From: Kitasatospora aureofaciens
Lineage (GTDB): Bacteria > Actinomycetota > Actinomycetes > Streptomycetales > Streptomycetaceae
Direction of reading: 5' to 3'
Assembly (NCBI GenBank): GCA_000720845.1
Contig: JODU01000021.1
Coordinates: forward strand, 62,001-126,000
Length of the DNA stretch: 64,000 nucleotides
Of this stretch, positions 55,044 to 62,770 are shown piece by piece. The translations under genes and the position numbers were made by a program. The notes beneath the pieces are model-generated. The model was not told the DNA's origin and made no database searches. It saw only the letters and a list, made by a program, of their open reading frames with translations. Position 1 is the first letter of the stretch, and every line of letters starts with the position of its first letter.

Positions 55044-55760
55044 TCAGCGCGGTATGAGTTCGAAGGCGATCGCCGGACGGCCGCCGAAGCGCGCCCCCAT
55101 CGCCTGGGCCAGGCCCAGCAGCGGACCGCGGACGTCGGTGACGGGCGGCTGCATGGCCGCCAGGTAGCTGGCGTGGGCCTCCAGCGAGGCCACCGCCCGG
55201 TCGATGTGGTCGGTGACGTCCACGGCGTGGGTCGGCTTGGGCGAGTTGGAGACCGCCACGTAGCGGACGCCCTGCCAGGGGCCGGGGCCGTCCTCGGGGA
55301 AGATCCAGCGGTTGGCCGCGTCGCCCACCGCGTCGAGCAGGGCGCGGCCGGTGTTGCGGTGGTCCGGCGAGTTCCAGCGTCCCGTCGACGTGTGGTCGTG
55401 GTGGCAGAAGCCGAGGACCAGCTCGGGACGGTGCCGGCGGATCGCGGCGGCGAACTCGCGGCGCAGCTCGGCGGAGTACTCGATCCGGCCGTCGGGGTGG
55501 TCGAGGAACTCCACTCCGGCCGCTCCCACCACGGCCGCACTGGCCCGCTGCTCCGCCTCGCGGACCTCGGCGGCCTTCTCGGGCGCCATCGAGTCGATGC
55601 CGGCCTCACCCCGGCTGGCCACCAGGTAGGCGACCGACTTCCCGGCCGCGGTCCAGCGCGCCACGGCGCCCGCCGCGCCGAATTCCATGTCGTCGGGATG
55701 CGCCACCACGGCGAGGGCGCGGGTCCAGTCCTCGGGCATTTCCTGGAATTCATCGGTCAT
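55044..55760 (-). CDS. PIG-L/LmbE-family zinc amidohydrolase
   Basis: A 238-residue PIG-L deacetylase with the zinc motif AHPDDMEFGAAG near residue 21 and a conserved acidic/His segment NSPDHRNTG near 132. The family includes MshB, Mca (mycothiol S-conjugate amidase) and LmbE, which act on N-acyl glucosaminides. In a cluster that makes a reactive thiol or persulfide, a mycothiol-conjugate role or removal of an N-acyl group are both possible. The ATG at 55760 is the family-like start; a palindrome copy lies 61 bases upstream, shared with the divergent DUF3224 gene. Confidence 0.85.
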   Translation of the reverse strand: MTDEFQEMPEDWTRALAVVAHPDDMEFGAAGAVARWTAAGKSVAYLVASRGEAGIDSMAPEKAAEVREAEQRASAAVVGAAGVEFLDHPDGRIEYSAELRREFAAAIRRHRPELVLGFCHHDHTSTGRWNSPDHRNTGRALLDAVGDAANRWIFPEDGPGPWQGVRYVAVSNSPKPTHAVDVTDHIDRAVASLEAHASYLAAMQPPVTDVRGPLLGLAQAMGARFGGRPAIAFELIPR

Positions 55761-55820
55761 GCCTCGAAGATAACAGCGCGCTTTCCTGTCCCGGTACCCC
55801 GGAATTGCCTTTCTCTGCAT

Positions 55821-55836
55821 CGCTCAAAAGTGAGCA
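55821..55836. promoter_or_regulatory. Cluster palindrome, copy 3
   Basis: CGCTCA-AAAG-TGAGCA, the most symmetric copy, in the 169-bp divergent gap between the PIG-L gene (61 bases away) and the DUF3224 gene (94 bases away). Confidence 0.65.
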
Positions 55837-55929
55837 GATCCAGCGGTAATCAGGCGCGAGAATCCGGCTGATCCCCGTCGGCAGTCCGGCCACCGGTTCG
55901 CCGAGGTACCGCGAGCGAGAGGACAGCAC

Positions 55930-56331
55930 ATGCAGTCGACCAGCACCATGACCTGGGATCCCTGGCAGCCCGCGCCCTACCAGCAGACGGAGGGTGCTCC
56001 GCTGCTGCTGCACGGCCAGGTGGCCAACCACTACCGGGGGCAGATCGAGGGCGAGGGCGTCCAGCAGGTCCTCATCGCCCTGTCGCCCGACGGGGCGAGT
56101 GTGTTCACGGCGCTGGAACGGGTGACGGGCCGGATCGGCGACCGCAGCGGCAGCTTCGTCCTCCAGGTCACCGGTACCACCGGCGGGGGCACGGCCAAGG
56201 CCACCCTGGAGGTGCTGGAGGGTTCCGGAACGGGCGGGTTGGCCGGTTTGCGCGGGACCGGCACCTACTTCTGCGACAACCCGGGTCCGGACGGTCACGC
56301 GGCGATCGCGTTGGACCACTCCTTCGAGTAG
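55930..56331 (+). CDS. DUF3224-like small beta-barrel protein
   Basis: A 133-residue protein predicted to be nearly all beta, with features of DUF3224 (FTALERVTGRIGDRSGSFVLQ in the middle and GLRGTGTYFC near the C-terminus). This family is related to allene-oxide-cyclase-like barrels, but no enzyme activity can be inferred. The ATG follows GAGAGGA. It is co-directional with the VOC gene 113 bp downstream. It may not belong to the biosynthetic pathway proper, but it is next to a palindrome copy. Confidence 0.7.
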   Translation: MQSTSTMTWDPWQPAPYQQTEGAPLLLHGQVANHYRGQIEGEGVQQVLIALSPDGASVFTALERVTGRIGDRSGSFVLQVTGTTGGGTAKATLEVLEGSGTGGLAGLRGTGTYFCDNPGPDGHAAIALDHSFE

Positions 56332-56444
56332 TCCCGGCGATCCGCGTGCGCCCGCACCGGTGAGGGCCTAGGCTCGCGAACGCCGGAGGTGCACGCGGAG
56401 GTTGCACGCCGAGACGATCATCGTCCTGAGGAAGGAAACCTTTC

Positions 56445-56810
56445 ATGTCCCCCATTGGGCAGCTGGCAGCGGTCACCCTCGACGCGCCGGACCCGAAGGC
56501 TCTGGCCGAGTTCTACAGCGCCGTCACCGGCTATCAGACGCTCTTCGCGAGCGAGGACTTCGCCTACATCGGTACCGCCGACGGTTCGAGCCGCATCGGG
56601 TTCCAGCGGGTCCAGAGCCTGAAGCAGCCCTCCTGGCCCGGTGACGACAAGCAGATGCACCTCGACTTCAGCGTCAGCGACCTGGACGAGTCGGTGGAGC
56701 GGCTGACCTCCCTGGGGGCCACCAAGCCGGACCACCAGCCGGGCGGCGAGAAGTGGGTCGTCCTGATCGACCCGGCCGGTCACCCGTTCTGCGTCACCAC
56801 CATGGCCTGA
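56445..56810 (+). CDS. VOC-superfamily (glyoxalase/bleomycin-resistance-like) protein
   Basis: A 121-residue single-module VOC protein: AVTLDAPDPKALAEFYSAVTG at the start, HLDFSVSDLDESVERL in the middle, VVLIDPAGHPFCV at the end. The family includes metal enzymes and drug-binding resistance proteins; the metal ligands here are incomplete. In this position it might sequester or modify the product, but this is not shown. AGGAAGG precedes the ATG. Confidence 0.82.
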   Translation: MSPIGQLAAVTLDAPDPKALAEFYSAVTGYQTLFASEDFAYIGTADGSSRIGFQRVQSLKQPSWPGDDKQMHLDFSVSDLDESVERLTSLGATKPDHQPGGEKWVVLIDPAGHPFCVTTMA

Positions 56811-56831
56811 CGCCGGCCCCGCCGGACAACG

Positions 56832-56873
56832 CGAGGAGGCCGCGGCACTCACCCGAGTGCCGCGGCCTCCTCG
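56832..56873. terminator. Strong bidirectional hairpin terminator
   Basis: A perfect 19-bp stem (56832-56850 with 56855-56873) and a 4-base loop, placed exactly between the converging VOC gene and the duplicated-domain gene. It should end transcripts from both sides. Confidence 0.85.
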
Positions 56874-56880
56874 TGCGCCC

Positions 56881-57813
56881 TCAGTCCGCCCAGTACTGCG
56901 GCGTCAGGCAGCCGTCGTTCCCGCTGCCCTCCAGCATCAGGCTGTCCCAGCGCCCACCGCCCTGCTCCTTGGGCACCCAGTCCTGCATGTACGTGGCACG
57001 CGGCGCCGCGGGGTCGGTGCGGGCGTCGATGCCCATCAGCTTGTACATCGTGCCCAGCGATTTCATGTGGATGAGGAAGTGCATCCGCTCCATGGTCCCG
57101 AACAGTTCCTCGAAGACCAGCGCGGTGGCGTCCCCGTCGGCGTTCAGGTTGGTGTTCTCGGCGACCGTGCGGGCGAACAGGCGGGCCTCGGCCCGGTACT
57201 TGTAGCTGAAGTCGACCACGCGGTGCATGATCACCCCGGCGGTGGCCGTGTTGAGGAGCCGGTCGGCGGGGACGGCGGTCTGATGGTGCGCCGGCTGCAC
57301 CTCGAACCAGGGCTCGTCCCGGTCGGCGGCCAGCGGACTCATCGACGGGTCCTGGGCCATGGTCTGGGTGGCGGTGCCGAACATCCCCCAGCGGTGCGGC
57401 AGCATCATCGTCTCCCGCACGCTGCCGGGCACGAACGCGGCCTGCCACGCGTCGGCCTGGTGCTGCGAGACATGGCCGCCGAGCACCCCGTCCCGGAAGT
57501 CGCGGGGACCGCCCATGTGCAGCAGGCGCTCGTAGTCCTCCAGGGACCGGAAGTGGATCAGCCAGTGCAGACGGTCCTTGACACCGAAGGTCTCCTCGTA
57601 GACGAACACGGTCGCGAGGCCGGGATGCTTGGTGTTGACGAACTCCGCTGCCTCACGGGCCAGCCGGCGCGCGCTGTCGCCCTGGCCGGCGGCTATCTGC
57701 GCGACCCGCTCCACGACGACCCCGGCGTTCGCCGAGTGCAGGATCCGGTCGGTGGGCTGCGTGGTCTGGTGCCGGGCGGGCGGAACACCGGGCGTGCCGC
57801 TGTCCAGGGTCAT
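56881..57813 (-). CDS. Duplicated-domain protein of unknown function (HWLIH repeat), copy B
   Basis: A 310-residue protein made of two similar halves. Each half has a helix, a YEETFG or FEELFG strand, a DRLHWLIHF or ERMHFLIHM core and, about 60-80 residues on, a Gly-Trp-rich segment. The pattern suggests two ferredoxin-like (dimeric alpha/beta-barrel, NIPSNAP-like) domains; no catalytic residue is recognisable. A paralogue is encoded at 60131-61030, on the other side of the AT-ER gene. It follows the ER gene by 19 bp in the same operon. I do not know its function. Confidence 0.75.
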   Translation of the reverse strand: MTLDSGTPGVPPARHQTTQPTDRILHSANAGVVVERVAQIAAGQGDSARRLAREAAEFVNTKHPGLATVFVYEETFGVKDRLHWLIHFRSLEDYERLLHMGGPRDFRDGVLGGHVSQHQADAWQAAFVPGSVRETMMLPHRWGMFGTATQTMAQDPSMSPLAADRDEPWFEVQPAHHQTAVPADRLLNTATAGVIMHRVVDFSYKYRAEARLFARTVAENTNLNADGDATALVFEELFGTMERMHFLIHMKSLGTMYKLMGIDARTDPAAPRATYMQDWVPKEQGGGRWDSLMLEGSGNDGCLTPQYWAD

Positions 57814-57832
57814 GTCGCTCTCCTCGTGTGTG

Positions 57833-59374
57833 TCATGGGTGGGTCGAGGGGTGGGGACCGGGCTGGGCGTAGGCGGCCAGGCGCTCGTCCAGGACCCGTG
57901 CCGCCCCGGTCATCAGCAGCTCGGCGATGCGTTCGACGTGCCGCTCGCGCCAGGGCTCCAGGGCGGTGCCGGCGACACAGCGGTTGAACGCGCCGGCCGC
58001 GGGTCCGCAGTGCACCTGGTAGTTGGCCCGCTCGGCGGGGTCCCCGTCCTGGGCGGCCCGGTTGGTGCGGGCGAAGTAGGACTTGAACAGGAGCGCCATC
58101 CGGTGCCGGGGGTCCCGCTCGGCCCGTTCGATCTCGTGGTCGCGTCCGGTGTCCCGGTAATGGGCGCACGTCTGCTTCCACACCTGGTCCAGCGGGGCGC
58201 GCAGACAGTCGCGTTCCAGCCAGGTGAGGGTGGCCTCGTCCAGGTCGTCCAGGCCGCTGTGGCCGCGGTAGAGCTGGTACAGCTTGTTGGCCCGAGCCGC
58301 GAAGAGGGTGCCCTTGCGGACCACCTGGACGCGGGAGCCGAGTTCGAACAGGTCGCCCGCGGGCGCGTACGCGGTGTCCTGGACGTCCAGGGCGGCCAGC
58401 AGGTCCTTCACGGCGTCCGAGGTGCCGGCCTCGGGCGAGCACTGGTTGACCGAGCCGGTGACCACGAAGTCGGCGCCGAGCACGAAGGCCGCCGCGACCG
58501 CCTCGGGGGTGCCCAGCCCTCCGCAGGCCCCCACCCGCAGACGGCGGGCGTAGCCGTGCTGTGCGGTCAGTCGCGCGGCGAGCGCGGCCGTGGTCGGCAC
58601 CAGGGCCAGGCTGACCCCGCCGTCGGTGTGGCCGGCCGAGTCGCCCTCCACGCAGATGTCCTGCGCCACCGGCAGCCCGCGCGCCGCGTCGGCCTCGGCC
58701 CCGGTCAGCGCGCCCCCGGCGACCAGGCGCCGCAGCAGTTCCTCGGCGGGCGGCGCCATGAAGTGGGCGGCCACCTCGGGACGCGAGCACTTGGCGACCA
58801 AGGTGCGTACGGCGACGGGGGCGCCGTCCGCGGTGCGGTGGGCGCCGGTGAACCGGAAGCGGACGAGGGCAGGGGTGACGGTGGTGAAGGCGGCGGCCTC
58901 CACGTGCCGGACGTCGTGCCGCAGCAGCAGGTCGGTCAGGGCGTCCTCGGCGCCCCGACGGGTCAGGTCGTGCAGCACGTTGACGCCGTAGCGGCCGTCG
59001 AGGCCCGGAGTGCGGGCGAGTTCGGCGAGGGCCTTGTCGACGGCGCCGAGGTCCAGTCCGCCGGCGCCGAAGTAGCCGCGTAGGCCCGCCCTTCCGAGCC
59101 GGGCGACCAGTTCCACCGAGGACACCCCGCGGAACATGCTGCCGGCGAGGTAGGCGTAGCGCACGCCGTGGTCCTGGCGGAACTCCGCGCTGCCGAGCCG
59201 GGCGGCGGCGGGGTCCCGGGCGGTTTCCGGCCCGGGGGCGACAAGAGGGGCCTCCCGGCGCACCCCCACCGGCACGGGTACGGGCTGCTGCGGCTGCGGC
59301 TGCGGCTGCGGCTGCGGCTGCGGCTGCGGCTGCGGCTGCGGCTGCGGCTGCGGCTGCGGCTGCGGCTGGGGCAC
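57833..59374 (-). CDS. Trans-acting enoyl reductase (PfaD-like), frame-broken from the AT
   Basis: About 480 residues of FMN-dependent enoyl reductase follow a (Pro-Gln)n linker. Segments seen include YLAGSMFRGVSS, GYFGAGGLDL, FTTVTPALVRFRF, the flavin/phosphate-binding GACGGLGTPEAVAAAFVLGADFVVTGSVNQ, and KLYQLYRGH near the end, as in PfaD-type trans-ERs. In leinamycin-type clusters AT and ER are one protein (LnmG). Here the ER frame opens at a GTG (59374) with no ribosome-binding site, right where the AT frame is lost, so the natural product is probably an AT-(PQ)n-ER fusion. It reduces enoyl intermediates on the PKS in trans. Confidence 0.85.
   Translation of the reverse strand: MPQPQPQPQPQPQPQPQPQPQPQPQPQPQQPVPVPVGVRREAPLVAPGPETARDPAAARLGSAEFRQDHGVRYAYLAGSMFRGVSSVELVARLGRAGLRGYFGAGGLDLGAVDKALAELARTPGLDGRYGVNVLHDLTRRGAEDALTDLLLRHDVRHVEAAAFTTVTPALVRFRFTGAHRTADGAPVAVRTLVAKCSRPEVAAHFMAPPAEELLRRLVAGGALTGAEADAARGLPVAQDICVEGDSAGHTDGGVSLALVPTTAALAARLTAQHGYARRLRVGACGGLGTPEAVAAAFVLGADFVVTGSVNQCSPEAGTSDAVKDLLAALDVQDTAYAPAGDLFELGSRVQVVRKGTLFAARANKLYQLYRGHSGLDDLDEATLTWLERDCLRAPLDQVWKQTCAHYRDTGRDHEIERAERDPRHRMALLFKSYFARTNRAAQDGDPAERANYQVHCGPAAGAFNRCVAGTALEPWRERHVERIAELLMTGAARVLDERLAAYAQPGPHPSTHP
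59289..59366. repeat. Hexanucleotide repeat (TGCGGC)n, about 13 copies
   Basis: A perfect microsatellite of about 13 six-base units. In the ER frame it encodes Pro-Gln repeats, in the AT frame poly-Ala. It is preceded, in the direction of translation, by a run of four C (59368-59371) where loss of one base would join the two frames. Confidence 0.95.
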
Positions 59375-60134
59375 CGAGTTCCCGCAGGGTCTCGTGCCAG
59401 CGCACCGGAGCCGCGATCTGCCGGGCCAGCAGGTCCGCCACGCCGTCGGCCGGATAGGGCCGGCCCGTGACGTTGGCGATCACCGGGATACGCGGTGGCC
59501 GGAATTCGACGGAATCGAGGAACGCGGCGAAGCGCTCCTGGGCGGGGCGCATGTGCCGGGAGTGGAAGGCACCGCTGGTGGCCAGCGGGACGCAGCGGGC
59601 GCCCGGGGCCGCCCGCACGGCGGCGCGGAGCGCCTTGACGCTCTCGGCCGGCCCCGACACCACCACCTGGGTGGCGGTGTTGAGGTTGGCCAGGTCGACG
59701 TCGGTGGCGCCGCTGCGGTCGAGCAGGGCTCGGACGGCGTCCGGCGACAGGCCGACCACGGCCAGCATGGCGCCGCCGTCCGCCTCACCCATCAGCTCCC
59801 CGCGCCGGCACACGATCCGAAGACCGGTCTCGAAGTCGAAACAGCCCGCGGCGAGCAGTGCGTTGTACTCGCCGAGGCTGTGTCCCGCCAGGACGTCGGG
59901 TGCGGGCCCCTCCGCCAGCGCCTGCGCACAGGCGAGCGCGTTGACCACGTACAGCGCGGGCTGGGTCCACCGGGTCCGGTTCAGCCGGCCGTCGGGGTCG
60001 TCGAGGCACAGGTCGCGCACGGACTCGCCGAGGACGCGGTCGGCGGCCGCCACGTACTCGGGGAAGCGGTCGAAGAGACCCTGCCCCATTCCGACGCGCT
60101 GTGCCCCCTGGCCGGCGAAGAGCCAGGCCCTCAC
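59373..60134 (-). CDS. Trans-acting malonyltransferase (AT) part of a frame-broken AT-ER gene
   Basis: About 254 residues of a FabD-like acyltransferase: AWLFAGQGAQRVGMG at the start, the catalytic Ser in LAGHSLGEYNALLAAG near residue 80, and SGAFHSRHM with the conserved His near 185, consistent with malonyl-CoA. It should load all PKS ACPs, since none of the modules has an AT. The GTG at 60134 overlaps the stop of the preceding gene (GTGA). In its own frame the sequence runs on as poly-Ala and then nonsense down to 57810, so the true continuation must be in the ER frame; the domain is also slightly short at its C-terminus. Confidence 0.85.
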
Positions 60135-61030
60135 GCGCCCGGGCGGTGCTGGTACGGCAGCAGCACGGTGTCCTCGATGGTGCCGGACACGAAGGAACGG
60201 CCCCAGGTGCCGCCGCCCTTGCGTTCGGCGACGAACTGCCGCTCGCCCAGCGCCCGGAAGTCGGCGTCCGTGCGCTCGAGTTCGAGCAGTTCCTGGTAGG
60301 CGTCGAAGTCCTTGAGGTGGATGAGCCAGTGCAGCCGGTCCATCACGCCGAAGGTCTCCTCGTAGAGGTACGAGGTGGCGCGACCGGGCAGCTTGCGGTT
60401 GACCTCGTTCTGCCACGCGAACGCGTACAGCCGGGCCTCCTTGCGGAACTCGTGCGAGGCCTGGCCGGTGCGGTGCAGGGTGAGCAGGGAGTTCGCGGAG
60501 TGCAGCAGCTCGGTGTCGGACTGGTCGGTCTGCAGTCTGGCCGGGTCCACCCAGAGTTCGCCGCTGTCGTGATCTTCCTCCTCGTGCACGAGCCCGTGCT
60601 GCGGGACGAGGATGCGTTCGCGCACGGAGCCCTCGACGACGGCCCGGCCCCACACACCCGCGCCGGCGTCCTCGGGCACCCGGTCGCTCTCCAGCAGGTC
60701 GATCATCTTCTCGTCGTGATCGACCATGTGCAGGCTGATGGCGTAGTCGTTCGGGGTCTTCCAGTGGATCAGCCAGTGCACCCGGTCCTGCTTGCCGAAC
60801 GCCTCCTCGTAGAAGTAGAAGGAGGCACCGTTGAGGTCGGACTGGTTCATGTAGGCGATCACGTCGGCGAAGAGCTTGCGGCCCTCGTCGCGGTGCTCGT
60901 ACTTCAGCTGGGCGCTGCGGGCGATGGTGAAGCCCGAGTTGCCCGAGTGCAGCAGTTTGTCGGCGGGCACGGGGCTCTGGGCCGACGCGGGGCTGGGACC
61001 GGCCGCGCTCCGGGCTGTCCGCTGGTCCAT
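60131..61030 (-). CDS. Duplicated-domain protein of unknown function (HWLIH repeat), copy A
   Basis: A 299-residue protein with two repeats, each containing a YEEAFG or YEETFG strand, DRVHWLIHW or DRLHWLIHL, and a later VWGRAVVEGS or TWGRSFVSGT segment. It is clearly paralogous to the product of 56881-57813; between them four copies of the domain flank the AT-ER gene. A ferredoxin-like alpha/beta-barrel fold is inferred. The ATG at 61030 heads a three- or four-gene operon (this gene, AT, ER, copy B), with a palindrome copy 92 bases upstream. The function is unknown. Confidence 0.78.
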   Translation of the reverse strand: MDQRTARSAAGPSPASAQSPVPADKLLHSGNSGFTIARSAQLKYEHRDEGRKLFADVIAYMNQSDLNGASFYFYEEAFGKQDRVHWLIHWKTPNDYAISLHMVDHDEKMIDLLESDRVPEDAGAGVWGRAVVEGSVRERILVPQHGLVHEEEDHDSGELWVDPARLQTDQSDTELLHSANSLLTLHRTGQASHEFRKEARLYAFAWQNEVNRKLPGRATSYLYEETFGVMDRLHWLIHLKDFDAYQELLELERTDADFRALGERQFVAERKGGGTWGRSFVSGTIEDTVLLPYQHRPGA

Positions 61031-61121
61031 GAATGGCCGTCCTTCCAGTGCGCAGGATGCGTGGCTCGTGCCGGGCCTGGGGCCGGCGCGAGCCACGCTA
61101 GGCGGACCGCCGCGCAGGGGC

Positions 61122-61137
61122 TGCACAACTTTGAGCA
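61122..61137. promoter_or_regulatory. Cluster palindrome, copy 4
   Basis: TGCACA-ACTT-TGAGCA in the 138-bp gap upstream of the AT-ER operon, 92 bases before the first start codon. Same consensus and distance as the copies upstream of the P450, the rightward operon and the DUF3224 gene. Confidence 0.65.
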
Positions 61138-61168
61138 GGCCGGGGACGGTGCCGCCCGCCCGGGCAGG

Positions 61169-62728
61169 TCAGCGTGCCGTGGACGTCTCCTGCGCCGGCT
61201 CCTCGGCGGCCGGGTCGTTCTCGCGGGGCATCTCCTTGAGGAACAGGGACACCACGAGGGCGAGTCCGACCAGCAGGACGCACACCAGGAACATGTCGCC
61301 CATGGCGTGGGCGTAGCCGTCCAGGGCGTCGCCGCGCGCCGGTTCGGGCAGCCGGTGCAGAGCCGTGACGCCCTGGTCGGCGGCGCGTGCCGCGTCCTGG
61401 CCGACGTCCGCCAGCCGGTCGGCGACCCGGCTGGTGAGGACGGTGCCGAGGACGGCGACCCCGACCGCGGACCCCATGCGCTGGAAGAAGTTGGCGGAGC
61501 TGGTGGCCGCGCCGATGTCCTGCGGCGGCACGGAGTTCTGTACGGCGGTGATGACGGGCTGCATCACCAGGCCGACTCCGGCGCCGAACAGGAAGGCGTA
61601 CAGGCCGATCTGCCAGTAGGGGGTGCCCGCGTCGACCCGGGAGAGCAGCAGCATGGTGACGACCAGGAGTGCGGAACCGGAGACGGGGAACACCTTGTAC
61701 CGTCCGGTCTTGCTGATCAGCTGACCGGATGCGATGGACGTGAAGGTCAGTCCGAACATCGCGGGCAGCATGGCGAGTCCGGAGCGTGTAGACGACATGC
61801 CCATGACAGTCTGGAAGTACAGCGGCAGGTACACGATGCCGGCGAACATGGCGGCCCCGGCGAGCAGTCCGAACAGGGCTCCGACGCCGAAGACCGGATT
61901 GCGGAACAGGCGCATGGGGATGACGGGTTCGGCCGCCCGGTTCTCCGCCCACACGAACAGGGCACCGAGCACGACGGCACCGGCGGCCAGCGCCAGCGAG
62001 CCGGGCGCGGCCCAGCCGTGGGCCTCGCCGGCCCAGTTCAGGTACAGCAGGGCGCACACGACGGCACCGGCCACCAGGGCGGCGCCGGTGAAGTCGATGG
62101 TGTGCCGGCGCTGGGGACCGCGGACGCGCAGGCCGACGGCGGTGGCCACCAGGGCCAGCACCCCGACCGGCACGTTGACCAGGAAGATCCAGCGCCAGCC
62201 CGGACCGTCCGTGAACCAGCCGCCGACCAGCGGCCCGACCACGCTCGACAGGCCGAACACGGCCCCGAACAGGCCCTGGTAGCGGCCTCGGCGCTCCGGT
62301 GGCACCACGTCGGCGATCACGGCGAGCGCCAGCACGAACAGACCGCCCGCGCCGAGGCCCTGGATGCCGCGGAAGACGATGAGCTGCCCGATGCTCTGGG
62401 CCACGCCGCACAGCACGGACCCCACGACGAAGACGCCGATGGCGCACTGCACCACGGTCCGGCGGCCGTAGAGGTCGGACACCTTGCCCCACAGCGGGGT
62501 GACCGCCATGGAGGTGACCAGGTAGACCGTGACCACCCAGGGCAGCCGTTCGAGACCACCCAGTTCACTGACGATGCTGGGCAGGGCGACACTGACGACG
62601 GTCTGGTCCAGGGCCGACAGCAGCATCCCCGCCATCACACCGGCGATGGCCAGGGCGGCCTGACGAGGAGTGGGCAGGGCCGGTGCCGCGTCCGCGGGCC
62701 CGGGGGCCGCCTCTGCGGAGTTCTCCAT
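61169..62728 (-). CDS. DHA2-family (14-TM) drug exporter
   Basis: A 519-residue MFS transporter of the EmrB/QacA type: ALDQTVVSVALPSI in helix 1, motif A GKVSDLYGRR after helix 2, and RGIQGLGAGG, followed by about 12 further helices. It most likely exports the pathway product and gives self-resistance. It follows the second PKS gene by 42 bp in the same direction, so it belongs to that operon. The C-terminal ~25 residues are acidic and cytoplasmic. Confidence 0.92.
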   Translation of the reverse strand: MENSAEAAPGPADAAPALPTPRQAALAIAGVMAGMLLSALDQTVVSVALPSIVSELGGLERLPWVVTVYLVTSMAVTPLWGKVSDLYGRRTVVQCAIGVFVVGSVLCGVAQSIGQLIVFRGIQGLGAGGLFVLALAVIADVVPPERRGRYQGLFGAVFGLSSVVGPLVGGWFTDGPGWRWIFLVNVPVGVLALVATAVGLRVRGPQRRHTIDFTGAALVAGAVVCALLYLNWAGEAHGWAAPGSLALAAGAVVLGALFVWAENRAAEPVIPMRLFRNPVFGVGALFGLLAGAAMFAGIVYLPLYFQTVMGMSSTRSGLAMLPAMFGLTFTSIASGQLISKTGRYKVFPVSGSALLVVTMLLLSRVDAGTPYWQIGLYAFLFGAGVGLVMQPVITAVQNSVPPQDIGAATSSANFFQRMGSAVGVAVLGTVLTSRVADRLADVGQDAARAADQGVTALHRLPEPARGDALDGYAHAMGDMFLVCVLLVGLALVVSLFLKEMPRENDPAAEEPAQETSTAR

Positions 62729-62770
62729 GGGGGGTGCTTCCTTCCGTGGTGGTGAAGGGCGGCCCGGGTG

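Noticed and set aside
59289..59366. Poly-Ala tract as a real linker in the AT frame
   Set aside because: After the tract the AT frame gives only an antisense-like composition, while the next frame gives a full ER. The poly-Ala reading is a consequence of the frame break.
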